From: Trematomus loennbergii | Taxonomy: Eukaryota > Chordata > Actinopteri > Perciformes > Nototheniidae | Assembly: GCA_012861695.1 (NCBI GenBank) | Contig: JAAOOA010000056.1 | Location: forward strand, 8,097,207 to 8,161,206 | DNA length: 64,000 nucleotides | Direction of reading: 5' to 3' | Shown here: in pieces, positions 29,276-42,663 of the stretch | Numbering within the stretch: the first letter of the stretch is position 1 | Layout: every line of letters starts with the position of its first letter | Translations under genes and position numbers: made by a program | The notes under the pieces: generated by a model | Databases searched by the model: none | Seen by the model: the letters and a program-made list of their open reading frames with translations, nothing else | Told to the model about the DNA's origin: nothing

Positions 29276-32200
29276 AGAAAAGGAAGGAAACTTATTTTCA
29301 TGTTCAACACCATTCAACACCAAAATATGTATACTGTATTATGTGCCATTTCATTACATCTTAAAGTATGACTTTATCGGTATATTTCTTGATACATTGG
29401 TAGATTTGTTCTCCTCATTGCTCCTATATCTTCCTCATCCACATGACCGAATAGAAAATCAATTTTGAACCACAACTGGGAAAAGATGAATTATTTTCCA
29501 CCATGAGAAATAAGGTGAGCAATAAAACCTCTCATGATAGGAAAAGGATAACAAACAAGTGGGCGAGATTTGCTGCCTTTCAGCAACCCTCTTAAGTGGT
29601 AATGGGATAACCCTGGACACGTCAAGAGCCTATCAAACTGCCCCTCACATTCGACCCCTGGGTGAGACAGGAAGGGCCTGCTTTGTTTGTAGCAATTGGG
29701 TCCTGTGTGCAGGGCCGTAATGAAGTGACCTGAAATAATGGAAAGCCCTGGGCCCCGCACGGATGATTTTTGCTGGGATAAGAGCAGGGATCCTGATTCG
29801 GAGTCACAGTTCATTCATTTTTCGCCTCTGATGAGATCTCCTCCGTTATCTGATAAAATTGAACAGCCATTACCGGCAGGGGCTCAGGCCGGCCAAGCGG
29901 TAAAGCGCTGCCGACTGCTCCTAACAGGAATCCTATACACTCCACTTTGTCAGCAGTTTTGAATTCATCGTTTGCTGGGGGTTCAGCCAGATGATAGGAA
30001 TAATCTTGGCCCAACCAAGATTGACACTTCATTTCAGGAATCAATATTTACAATTTACTTCTTTCAAAGTTCATTCTGGGAGAAGATTCTATATTATCCT
30101 TTCCAAATAAGCTGATCATATCTCTCTCCAGCGCTGGAATGGCTTTTCCCAAAATGTGAATTTTTGGAGAAAGAAAAAAAAATCAATGTCGCCATTGTGG
30201 GCTTTAATCTGCCCTTTGATGACAGTAAATCTTTTTTCTTTTTATAGGCAAACGGCTGTGGGCAGCTGACACCATTTCCTCCCAGAACAAAGCCCCTCGC
30301 CCCGTGTGGACGCTGGTAGATACATAGAGCCCTAATGTGGCTGGACACGCCACCGACGGGTCATTAATCAGACACTGTGACAGCCACTTCTTCCCAATCC
30401 AGCCCCGACTTCAGCCCCTAGACAAGCCCACTCAACTCCTCACCCACAGGAGGCCACGCAGGGAGCAGGGAGACGGAGGCAGAAGTGGATTGAATGGGCA
30501 TTGGGAAGACAGGATAGAAAGGGATGAGGAGGGATGCTACAAAGCCGCAGTATAAAAGGGACTCAAGCATGATGGGTAGGACTTACAGATAAAAGATGTA
30601 AGAGTTGACAATTTAGATAAACTGCAGTGTGCTACCAGTAGGGAAGAGGATTATATTCTAAAGATCATTATGGATTGTACGCTGATATATAAGACACATG
30701 TTTCCACTGAAATGCGCACCATATCCTGTTTCTGAACCAAACTTTAACAAGACTAAGGCCCATTGCAGGTTCTACGAAAATACACACGTTCTCTTGCAAA
30801 CCTCTGCAAATATTCAGTGGTACCCTCGACCAATCACTTCCTCTTCTGTATCTTCAAAAAACAACCAGTAATCAGATAACCAACATATTTATAAAGATAA
30901 GGGGAAAAAAGCAATTAGAAGCGGCAATGGACACCCGGGCACGGACAAGAGCATGACTAAACAGTTTTCAACTGGGCGCTGATGAGAGCTTTCTCCTCTA
31001 GTGGAGTTGTAAGGACATACCAAATGCTAAAGTTCAAGTTGCTAGCATGCTCACATTTGATAGTAAGTACTAAACACAAATGAGTAGGCCTAAAGCTAAA
31101 GCTGATTGAAGGGTTGGGGTTAGGGTTGGTCTAAGGGTATTTAATGACACACCAAAGTATTGGACAAATTAAAGATTTTACCTGAGGATGGTTCTGGATA
31201 AAAGAAAAGGCATCAAAGTTATAACATTTTATCCTGAAGGGAACATGAATGTCTGTATCTAATCGTTGGCACCAAGTCATTGCAATCCATCCCAATAAAT
31301 GTTTGTGTAATGGTGGCACTGGATAGAGTCAGTTGATTACCAAAAAAAAGCAATCCATAAATTAGTTGTCGAGAAATTTACATTTTTCAGTCAGGTGATC
31401 AGCAAAGTCAGTAGGTTTCATCCTCTGGGACCACAAATGTCCAGAATGCCATGGCAATCCATGTAATACTGTTAATATATTTAAGTCTTGACCAAAGTGG
31501 TGGAGTGATGGTGGCGGACAGACTGACATTGCGATCTGAACTGATTAAGATCAATGATTAGAACCAAAGTTGTTGATTTAACTCATTAGGACATACTTAC
31601 AATCCAGAACTTCTAAAAAGCCAATTTCAGAGTTACACAGTAGTGCAATGGTCTGTTGCATGATGGGACAGGAGCCGTTAGAGAGACAGGTCACCAAGGA
31701 GAAGAAAGTCACGGGATCAGCGAACCATTCTCACTCTGTAAAATTGCACCCCTGAGATAAAGATGTAGTTAATGCCACTCTCACTACAGGGGAGACACTA
31801 CAGGTGAATGGAGTAAAATATCTTATAGATATCACCATGATTTCTTTTTGAGAATATAAGTTTTTTAAATGCAAAGGAGGCCATTTTTATTAATTATGTG
31901 CTAGTTTCCATACATTTCCAGAACTAAATGCTAAACATTTTACAAAGGCAGAATCATCACTCTTTTGGTTGATATATAAAAGCTAAAGGGGTTTTCAGAG
32001 GGAATTGATGATATCTCATTGTATCACTCCATAAAACAGAAAACACTGTAAAAATAGGTTTTAAGTATTCCATAAATCCGGCTGTGAATGATAGATGAAC
32101 ACACCCCAGCATAAAAATAAACTCTGATTAAAGATTACGGATAAGAATTAATCAAGAAAGAAATCTAAGTGCCACTATAATGCCTCAGCATAAGGCAAAC

Positions 32201-35200
32201 AAAAAAAAGTAAATTAGGAAAGGGCTCCATGTCAAGGAAGGTGAATATGGTAAAGAAACTTGACTAATGGATGTATGTTTTCTGTACACTAGGCCAAGCC
32301 ATGTTATGGAAATATTAGCCAAACCCAAAAGAAGATGTCTTTGAAATATCTCTTTGCATTCTGAGTGTAGTTGCTCTCAGAAATAAGTCAACTGCCAATT
32401 TAATAAGTAAAGATGCTGTTTTTTGCCGCCCATGTACAGAGCACAACCAACGATCAAAACCTTTATTGAATTTCATTCCAAGTAATCCCGCTGTTTGCGT
32501 TTGTTTGTTTCCAGGCCTGTGTGTCTTTGAGCCATAGAAAAGCGATAAGAACACACATTAACACAGATCATCACCGGCAAACCCTCAAAGGTACAACTTG
32601 ATGCAGTTATAGGAGAAATAACCAATCACAACTTTGGCTTCACTGAAAACCTTAACATGATTTGCAGTTAAGTTAGAGCCCAGTGAGCATATGTGTTATC
32701 CAATTTTCATTGTTCTTTGGGATTGAAGTGATGTTCCAAATCATCTTATAGGCACAGCTAATGTGGTTTCAATTGATCACAGGTTTGAAGGAGAACCATT
32801 CTCTCATTGTCTGTCAGGTGCCTGAGGACAGCATGGAGCAAATGTATATATCGCCCTGAAAACTAAATATGTGAGCATTAAAATATACACCTCCGTTTTT
32901 GTAACTGTGCACAGGTGATAAGTACGTTTTTTCCCATTTACAGCAAGCCTCCTCTTCCTGAGCCATGGATGCTCCATTAAAACCCCACGTCACCATAAGC
33001 CCCAGTGGATAACATAAAATACTGCACTTCTCCGTATTGACTGAGTAAAATGAAATAATCTATGATGCATGAACAAGCTCTAAATGAAATAATAATGTCC
33101 TTAGCGCTGAAAAACGGATTGATGGTACAGTAATTGAGCAGATTTATTTCCACCCGCTGGAAAATAGGAGGAGAGGGAGGCGGTGGTACTCTGCTGAAAA
33201 CTGCCTTGCTATTTTATTTAATCTCATATTGAGGGGAATTATTGGCTGGTAATCTATTGTTAAACATCATTTAGAGTGATGGATTGAGAATGTCAAGCTT
33301 TTCCCACGTAATCAATTCATATCTCATTAGCACGTATTATTTATGATTCTCATAACGTCCCTGCGGGGACAAGGCTGGTGGAGCGCCGGCCCCACTGGAG
33401 GTCTCAGCTGTTGCTGAAATGAAGTGTGTCATACTGTAGCTTATGACCTAATAACTGCATAAATAAAAATGGTTTTGTTTGCACTATTGATTTTTTCCTG
33501 GCCATTCAAGAACATAATATAAAAGATTAAGGGTCATAGTGCTCCGCTCCCCCTATAGCACAACCAAGAAAAAGGACATTGAGACCAAAGAAAAAATATA
33601 ACAGCTCCAAGGGGTCGGTAATATGTGTTTCCTGTATTACTGAAACAGAATCATAATAAGTCTGATTTAATTAGGTGGCAAAAACAGGCAGTGAACTTGT
33701 CAATCCGTGCAGCGGAATACTAACTACCCAGTATATATAAATATTGTCTCAAAAAACTAATTAGATTATTTCTCACATAAAAGAAGGAGCATGTACATCA
33801 TTGCAGAGAAAAACCAAATCCAATGGAACATCATGTTAATAGATGTATTTGGTTCAGTTTGTGCAATGTCTGTTCGCATGATTATGGAAAAACTTGGTGT
33901 AAAAGTGTTACATGGGTCAAGGAAGTAAAGTTATCATTTTTAGTCTCCTAGGGCACGTTGACTTTTGTTAACATTGGGAAAACTAATTTGCCTTGTCCCA
34001 TCAAGTCGAAAGAGCAACTTAGAAACAGGAATTAACTTGCTCTTAGCAATAAACTTCAACACATCTCCTTTTATGCATACATTTTGTTCCACATTAGGAT
34101 CTTAAGGTCATGAAAACATAAATGTCTGTAGAACAAGTTCCCAACTCTGTATTTGGACAATCTGATGTGTACGGGCTGGGAATAGAAGTATACATGTGTG
34201 ACTCATTGAGGAATGGGTATATATATATAGAATGTATTGAGGCCCATGTTTGGTTTATTTTTGTTATGGTATTTAGTGATAATTAAATGTTTTTATTTGA
34301 GTCAGAGTGAATGTATGTTATAGAATGCATGAATCAAAGAGCAAGAAGGATAATACACCACTGAGTGAAGTTGAAAGGTTGTGAAAAAGACCACAATAAA
34401 TTGTTCTGTACTACTATTCCCGCTGTTGATGCATCTTACAGATATACTGCAAGAAGAGAGAAATGTAAGAACTGAAGCTCTGTTCTTAATGGAATCAGTA
34501 GAAATGGATTATCATTTGTAAAAATCTGTGCTTCCCATGATGAGAATGGGTGTGATGTTCTGACAATGAAAAAGGCAGAATGATTTTTCCACTAACAGGC
34601 TTGAGAGGTCTTAGGTCTGAGATCTGTGATCAATATCCTGGACAGGGGCCTTGCTGAGCTGCAGGAGCTTTCCTTCTGTTCACTGAGCCAGCACAGAAAA
34701 GGAAAAGTGTCATATTGTGATCTTTATCCAGTAATCGTCCTGACACACAGTCAAGTGATATATATGTCCGCCGGTTTGCTCCGGGGCTCCATGACTGTCC
34801 GCTGTGTGCAGCGCAGCTATAACATCTCTGCTGAACCCCGCTAGCACCTGGCCATAGAAAAAGCTCAGAACCAGAGGAGAATGAAAAAAGCAATTACAGA
34901 CAAGTTAGGTTCAATTGGACATTGTTGCAGCAAAACAGCCCAAGAATGGACGGATACTTGTGATTTCGGGATCAGTCGATGTTTATTTTCAGCAGACACG
35001 CAAAGTAAGCTGTTTGGCTAAGAAGATGGACCACGTGTTCCAAGGTAAAACTGATGGTGTCCAGCACTGCACACACCTGGAGTTAGTCCTCACAATCCTC
35101 ATTGTCATTGGGTCACAGTCCAAATACTCCACGTCTGCACTGCTTCAGCATATTTGCACTGGGCAGAAGGCTGGGAAACACTATAGTACCTCACTTGACT

Positions 35201-35247
35201 AATAGTTCTGCAAATAGAACTCCAAAGTGGTAGAAGTACTACATTTT
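29276..35247. other. Single-copy non-coding DNA with CNE-like blocks
   Basis: No supported gene or transposon. Candidate conserved blocks by texture are 29560-30440 and 32990-33440 (CACGTAATCAATTCATATC, TCATTAGCACGTATTATTT). The short GTTAGGGTTGG at about 31117-31128 is a telomere-like scrap. Confidence 0.45.
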
Positions 35248-36258
35248 TAGTGGGAATGCTGATACAGCATTCCAACTATATGTTATTCTACGGACAACAT
35301 TTGTATTATTCAGCCGGAATTTCTCTTCTCCTCCTGCATTCAACATCGCAGAAACTCCGTTCAAACATCAAAACGTTCAGCTCGGTCGGGAATCGATGGC
35401 TATCATTTGGATATTCATAATTTTCATAATTCCAGAGACACATCCCATAATTCATCACATTTTAACCATTGAAGTCAATGGAGAAAATCTTCAGACTTGA
35501 ACAATCTTCATGCGACTTCAACTGCTAACTGTTCATTCATACTTTCACTCAGAAACCTCATTCCAACTTTAAAATGTTACACATCTTTCTGACATTATTC
35601 GTGTAACACAACTTTTAAATCTGATTCTTACTTTTAGAGATATTAAACATTGTTCAGACCTTGGTACAGAGGCCTTCTTCAGATTTTAACATTAACTAGA
35701 GTGATGTCACAGCTAGAGTGTAGGAAATCTTGAAACTTGCCTTCATATTTATTTTTAAAACTGCCATAATTCCCAAACCCTACATTCCTGAGACATAATT
35801 TTTCATGACAAACGTAGGAAAACATCTCATAGCTTGATAAATGACAAATAATTAAGCAACATAATTAAACAAAATGCCTCTTGAGGGCATGAAGTGACAA
35901 AAACTTTCAACATGTCTCCATTAAAACCCATTGTAATTTCAGGCTGATATTTCCTCACAGCAGCAGCCGCACACCTTTAGTTAAACTGCCAAAAAGGCCA
36001 CATTATTAACCCGAAAGTACACAAAAATTACACTTCAGATACTCAACTTCCTTGACATGCTTCACGTTTTGAAATTTCACAGATATCTGTTATGGTTCTT
36101 CCACAAAACGTTCACATGTAAGAGGTTTATCTCTCATTCAGAACAATGCAAACCTTTGATCTCTACAGAGCTCGTTAGCTCAACTATAAACACCTGTGTA
36201 ATGGAACACGATGATGTCATCACTCCAACTGACAGCAGTCAGTTCTAACTGACACACA

Positions 36259-36323
<65 letters not shown>

Positions 36324-36373
36324 TCTCTCTCTCACAAACACACAGACACACTCTCTCTCTCTCTCTCTCACAC

Positions 36374-36416
<43 letters not shown>

Positions 36417-36461
36417 TCTCTCTCTCTCTCTCTCACACACAGTCTCTCTCTCTCTTACACA

Positions 36462-36539
<78 letters not shown>

Positions 36540-37161
36540 AGTGAAAATGTTCCAAACGGCCCAAAACGTCACAGGTTTGGTAACGATGCAGCCATCAACG
36601 CATCTAAGCGTATTATGGGGTGTCATCAAATGCCGTTGCCGTGGCGACAGACCACTCGCCATGAAGCACGATGTCGCTGTAAGTCCAATGGAAACGGTCC
36701 GATCGCCCCCAAACTTGCTTGTGTATCACCGGTCCAGCCCTCAACAGCTCTACGTCAATTATGGGTTTCTTCAAATGCCGTTGCCATAGCAACACAATGC
36801 TCGCCATGAAACACGGTTTCCTCATAACGGCCCAAAACTTCACAGGTTTGGTAACGATGCAGCCATCAACGCATCTAAGCGTATTATGGGGTGTCATCAA
36901 GTTGCCGTTGCCATGGCGACAGATCATTCACCATCAAGTTAGTTCAAAAGTTTGTAGTTCAAATATTCTGCTGCTTTTCCAAGCCTTTTTACTTTCTTTT
37001 CTTCACTCATCACACATTCAAGCCCCCAGTGTTCATGTATCATTTCAATCTAAATTCTTCACTTTCTTCTTACACATTACATTTCAGCATAGCAGTTTAG
37101 CGTCAGCTTTTCAGCATAAAGCATTCCCACAAGCAATTTCTTCAGGAATTGCATTCTCTAG
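35248..37161 (+). mobile_element. Helentron/DINE-like non-autonomous element, copy 2
   Basis: Same structure and near-identical sequence as 10195-12079: TAGTGGGAATGCTGATACAGC start, inverse AGCATTCCCAC near the end, GCAATTTC-TTCA-GGAATTGC hairpin (37133-37152), ATTCTCTAG end and T as the next base. The microsatellite core (36250-36538) sits at the same point but mixes CA and CT. One internal repeat unit is lost relative to copy 1. A Kolobok-type MITE begins three bases after the end. Confidence 0.65.
36250..36538. repeat. Composite (CA)n/(CT)n microsatellite in element core
   Basis: Alternating blocks of CACACA and CTCTCT with CAGT and TACACA junctions, about 289 bp. It gives a false Arg-Glu frame on the minus strand. 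Confidence 0.97.
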
Positions 37162-37164
37162 TAC

Positions 37165-37652
37165 TTAAAGGTCCCCTATTATACTGTTTTTCATCAATAT
37201 ATAATAGGTCTCAGATATATACAAAACATGTCTCTGAAGTGTTTGGCTCGAAATACCAAACAGACCATTGTAGCATCCCATAATCCCTCTGTTTCAGCCC
37301 TGTTTCAAAAGTGCTGTTTCTGTGTCTGTTACTTTAGATGAACATAAGGAGCCACTCCAAACGCCCTCTGAGAGATATTTGGTTAAAAAGAACACAATGG
37401 TGCTCTAGGAGGAGATACAGGTGATAAGGTGGGGGGGTGTTACCTTGTTTGGTTATTGGTTAATGGTTACACAAGTTATGACATCATAAAGTGGCCAAAA
37501 TCTGATCAGCTCATTTTCAGACAGGTGTTTATATAAATGGATCAGGACAAAAAGTGAACAAATCTTTTTTCCTGAAACTTTCAGAATGTCTTTACACAGA
37601 GGGGACACAAAAGACATGAAAAAGTAGATTTTACATAATAGGTGACCTTTAA
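37165..37652. mobile_element. Kolobok-type MITE
   Basis: TTAA at 37165-37168 and 37649-37652 surround inverted ends AGGTCCCCTATTAT and ATAATAGGTGACCT. The interior has CCCATAATCCCTCTGTTTC and ATGACATCATAAAGTGGCC motifs common in teleost Kolobok MITEs. No coding capacity. Confidence 0.8.
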
Positions 37653-40600
37653 GTAACATGTCTTAGGACTTCTTCCACCTCCGTTTAAGAAAAACTACAG
37701 GGCGAACTGCTCACTGGTGTAGGGTTGATGTAAAAAATTATTTAATAAGCATAGAGTAAAACAAGTTTAAGCTCTAACACAAAAGGACCAGACCGGCAAA
37801 AAAACGGGAATCGACCAAAATGTGGGTATTATTTCTACAATTTTAACTTTCTCATTGAGCTATTGTGATAACTAAGAAGAAAAACGTCACATTTACGGGA
37901 CTGACTTCCCTCTTCGATTATCTATCAATATAATCATCATTCCCAACATGCCCTCTAAGCACGATAACTTAATGTCAAACCAAAATGTCAAATGGACATC
38001 AAAACTATTGACAAAGTGATTATCAGTGTATTACCTAGTTACTGCTAGTAACTCACAACAATGTGATCCAGGACAAACAATCGGGGGTATTTTTATAACC
38101 CGGGTTGCTAAAGTTGACCGAACTTAGGTCAAGGTGGTGAATAACACATAGGGACCAAACAAAGTATAGGAATTGGATATGAGCATTGGGAATGGAAACT
38201 TGATTATGTTGTGCGTTAAAGCTTTGCCAGCACAGTATGCAGGATTGAGTGAACTCAGTCTAAATGTGAAAAATATAAAATAAAAAAAACGGAGTGATTT
38301 TCATCTTGTGATCCAGTCGCAGTCATCGGGAGTAACACTCGAGTCAAGGTAGCCATAGTAATGTGAAGAGACATGTGTACATGACAGCAGAGTGTTCTGA
38401 AAATAAACAAACCCCTGTCAAATAAACATGTTTGTCAAAAGGCTTTGAGATAAATGCAACATATTCCAGAGATTGGTGCCTTCAAAATAAAACCTGAATA
38501 AAGAGGCTTGACTTAAGCACCACTCTTGAATCAGAATCAGCCTTACTGCCAAGTGGGTTTTCACGCACAAGAGATACAACTATAGAAACACTTGATGAAT
38601 CTATTAGCAACATCACCTCCAAGGTGATCAGTGAAATGAGTTACCGTTATTAGTTACGTGTGCGCTCACATAACCTCAGCTGACTTATGGAAGCTTCTGA
38701 CCACCAACAAGCATAACAAAATATGAAAAGAAACATTTGTAGTAAGTTCTCACTATAACTACATAGATACTGTATACTGGTAAGGTATTTTCTATTCAAT
38801 GTCTATGTTTAACACACAACCAAGTAGCTCATGTTAGTATGTAGCAACATTCAAAATGCTATAGTCGATTATATGCATTTTTCATGCAGAAAGGCACATT
38901 CTAAGAAACATATTAGCAAACCTTTTGGAACCACACAACATTCAGAGTGGACTTTAACGTCAATCTGTGTGGATAAAGTCTGTGTTAAAGATCCTAAATC
39001 AACTAATTGTTTAGTGGACAAAATCGTGTGTGTTGTAGTCGACTTAGAATTTGGTCGAGGACAGTCCTAAAGCTATCTGGGTAAAAGAAGAGCTTGTTTA
39101 CTCATTTGAGCAGGGTTAGGGTTCAACCCAACCTGTTATTCTAGACACATGTGCTTCAAGTAATCTAATATAAGTAATCCTAGATATGTTATGCACTTTT
39201 CTGAATGAACACCTTCATTTTCATATGTGCTTTTTGTCCGTTTGGCTACATTTTAGACGTTGTGTTTTATGCGTGTACCAAGTACACAATGATGAGAGTG
39301 ACTGTAGAATTGTCAGCAAGGTAAGGTGTCACCAACACCTTTCCTTATGCAAACCTGACATCTACTGGGCATCTACAGTACACTAGGATAACCAATCAGA
39401 ATGCATAAGAAATAAATAAATACATCTTATTCAATTATATTATTTTTCTTTCTATATTTGTATCTTTTGTACATATCTTTAAAGTAGGTTGTGTATATCT
39501 TTATGGTATTGTGTTTATTTTCTTAGGTTTATTTTACATTTTTATACATCGTACATTTTATTTATTTTAAAAACATTTTTACAATACTAACTTGTTTTTC
39601 TCTTACTATGTAACCATTAATCCATTTAAAAAACCTACTTGAAAAAATGGGATTCTGATTCTGTGGATGTAAGACACCACTGTACAGTATTAATGTTAAT
39701 ATGACATATATTGTTGAGTTTGTAAAGACGTTTATTAATACAAGTATACCTAATGCCATATTAAGATTATTAGCTTTGTCTACACTATTATTTGTATATT
39801 TTGGATGTAAAATGCCATATTGTTTAGGTCTTTATTGCTTTCCCCATGCACTAGCATTTGAGATGCATCTGCTAAGTTATTCATAAAGCCCCATTACTCC
39901 TTATGCATTTTTAATTGGCCAGACATAGCCTTTATGTCATGATTTGGAGGCTTGTAATGAATATTTACTGTCCAATTATTAATGTCCGGGACGATTAATA
40001 ATAACCTGAAAGCCATGGCACATAAACATTCCGCCACACTATTCATTCAGGTAAAGGTTGTATTATATATTTAGATTTAATTATAATAACATCCTTTTAA
40101 TCATTGAGATTGTTCTTTATTCTGTGACCTTTGTTTAATATGTGGAATATTATAATTCAAACTGCTGTATAGGAATCATTTTGCATTTGCTCTAAAAAAG
40201 TGACTATGCAGAAGGTCTCACTCCATTTGTCCCTCATTGGTTGCTGAGGTAGAATATCATTGATTTTTTTTCCCCCTGACCATATGTCCTTACCTTGAAT
40301 GTCAGAGATGTTCATCACCCTTTTTCCAATATTTGTTCACCATCGCGCCGTCCCATCACTCACACAGACTTTCAGTGTATTTAAAAATGCACCGTCAGCA
40401 GCTCAATGATAGCTTCAATGACTGCCAGCTTTTACTTTTTAGATAGATGGAGAGAAAAGGAAAAGAGGAGACTGTCAAGTGGGAATTGGAAGTATCAGAA
40501 CTGCATGCTGGTTTAGTTTTTTGTTAGGGTTCGAGTTGGGGTTAGGGTTAGGGTTAGCCTACAGTATTCACCTTGATGAGTTAACCTTTCTACAGTAAAA

Positions 40601-41129
40601 TAAAGTGCATGGTCTAATCTTTGATTTTCAGGGCCAGATCACTGATGGTAACATAGACGCAGAGTTACAGCTTACAAGATCTGTCCTGTCTACTTCTTGT
40701 ATTTCTTTAATCACATTTACACTTGTGGTGACATCAGACAAGTGATATGATGGTGAGACCGGACATGTCTGCAGCCGTGTAGTGAGGACAGTAAAACACT
40801 CGCTCACACACATACGTTTTCAACCAATTGTATTATTGGTACCGTTTTGTAAAAAGTGAGATGTCCATGTCAAAAAAAATGAATAAGGGCTTTAGAATGT
40901 CATTGTTTTTTCATGCAAGTTGAAAATAATACAATAAAACTATTAAAATGTTAAACACTAACTATTTATGACCAATCATTTTAAATACAAATATTTTATT
41001 CTTGTTTATTTGTTTTATTTATATTTAAGAAGTGTATTTATCCCTATCTTATTCTTTAATTGTTTAAATCATTATTTGTTTATTTTTAAGATATGCAGAT
41101 ACGAAAAGAAAACAAAAGAAAACATGACC
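37653..41129. other. Mostly single-copy AT-rich DNA, CNE-like at 39880-40130
   Basis: No gene recognised. 39880-40130 has several homeodomain-like cores (TTTTTAATTGGCC, CCAATTATTAATG, GATTAATAATAACC) and is a good conserved non-coding candidate. A TTAGGG array of three units lies at about 40536-40558. Confidence 0.45.
38526..38582 (+). mobile_element. Retroposon 3' tail fragment (AATCAGAATCAG type)
   Basis: AATCAGAATCAGCCTTACTG, CCAAGTGGGTTTTCACGCAC and AAGAG follow the pattern of a very common teleost retroposon tail (AATCAGAATCAGCTTTATTG). Only this part is present. Confidence 0.45.
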
Positions 41130-41341
41130 AATCAGAGCAGACTTAGCCATTTTAAGGTGGGGCTTAAAGAGACAGGTGCTTAAACAGAGTGTTTCAGACA
41201 GAGAGTGAATTCAGGTATATTCTGACAGATAGTTTGAGAAAAATAACGTGTTTTCTTTACATAAAAGCACCTAAACATATTCTAGTAGCAACCCAAAACC
41301 CAACCATAAAACAGAAAATGTGCATAATATGTCTTCTTTAA
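41130..41341 (-). mobile_element. Kolobok-type fragment, right end
   Basis: Contains GACCAATCAGAGCAGAC, AGTAGCAACCCAAAACCC and the end GCATAATATGTCTTCTTTAA. These are the usual order of motifs at one end of teleost Kolobok MITEs, with TTAA at 41338-41341. The left end is not identified. Confidence 0.5.
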
Positions 41342-42663
41342 TATGTATAGGAAATGTGTATAAAGGTTGGTGTCAGTAATATATCAAATTGAGAAAAAAC
41401 GAATAAAAAAAAGGATATTTATCTTTCATTGAATGTGTCAGAATGTATGTGTGAAATTCTGATCTCCTTAATTGAAGGAAGGTATTGATTTCATTCCCTT
41501 TATTTCGTGGAAAGCATTTTTGACAGAGCTTTGGCGATAGGATTTCTGGAGATGGATGTCCTCTATTCTACAAGACACCTGTCTCTTATCTCCCCAGCTT
41601 ATCTGTGAGGATCGAAGCATGCAGACTCTTGAATTACCTATCCATACAATGTCATCTGTTTGTCCCCCAAGTTGGTTGTAACCCGACCTTGAAATCAGAG
41701 CCTCCTAAAATAAATAAATGAAACCCTAATCAAAAATGCTCCTCTCCTTTTGGACGGGTGTCAAAGAGGGGAAGGATGATCCATCCTGATTTGATTTTGT
41801 TTCCAAACCACATGATGCATTCGGACAATTAAAATTTCAGAAAGTCATTCGCTGATAGCCCTGTGAGTGAGTGCCGCTGGGCCGGGTCTTGGGTTTTGGA
41901 TTTCTTGCGGTTCGGCCGACACTCCGAGGGCAGGTTATTTATTTTGGCCCGCTGCCACTGTCTGAGGAAACCCATGTTTCTCTGAGTGTGTGTCTGGAGT
42001 AGCAGAGCAAGGTCAAAGTGTTAAGGAGCAATGAAGAGATTCAGTGTGCTTTAATAGAGAATATGCTCGTGTACATTCATCGCAGTGTTCACCTGTTGTT
42101 GTTCTCTTCACGTAACACCTTAGATTATGCAGTAGTATAAGTTGCATTATAAATACACGTTTCATTCCACTGTACAAAACCTTTGTAAGAGAGGATTTTG
42201 GTCAAACTTAGCACAGCACTTCCATATGTCCACTTGTGATTTGCCCAATATAAACGATGTGTAACATAAGCAGTGGTTATATTACATTTACAAATTTCAA
42301 GTACACATTTTCGGTATTTAACTTCCCTACATTTCTATAGATACAATTGTCATAGATAGATTTATTCAACTTGCTCCATTTGAATCAAATCCAACAGTAA
42401 AGTGCCTCTTAAACACTGAACAATTAGGAGTTTTAGTGAAAAATATGATAAAGAATATAAACATATCATGTGTCGGCATCATTAGCACGGTATGTTTACA
42501 TTTTCAAGTAGCCATTTACATTGAATTTGAAGTATGTTTTTGAATGGAATACACTAATTCAGTCTCTCAGAGGGTGTGATGAAGACAGTTTTTGTAATTA
42601 CTAATGCTGTGTTTGTCACTGTATTGTAGTTCCAATACTCTCTGGAATTGTCCTTATTATGAA
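41342..42663. other. Single-copy DNA, CNE-like at 41500-41960
   Basis: No gene recognised. 41500-41960 is unique and relatively GC-balanced and may be conserved non-coding DNA. Confidence 0.45.
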
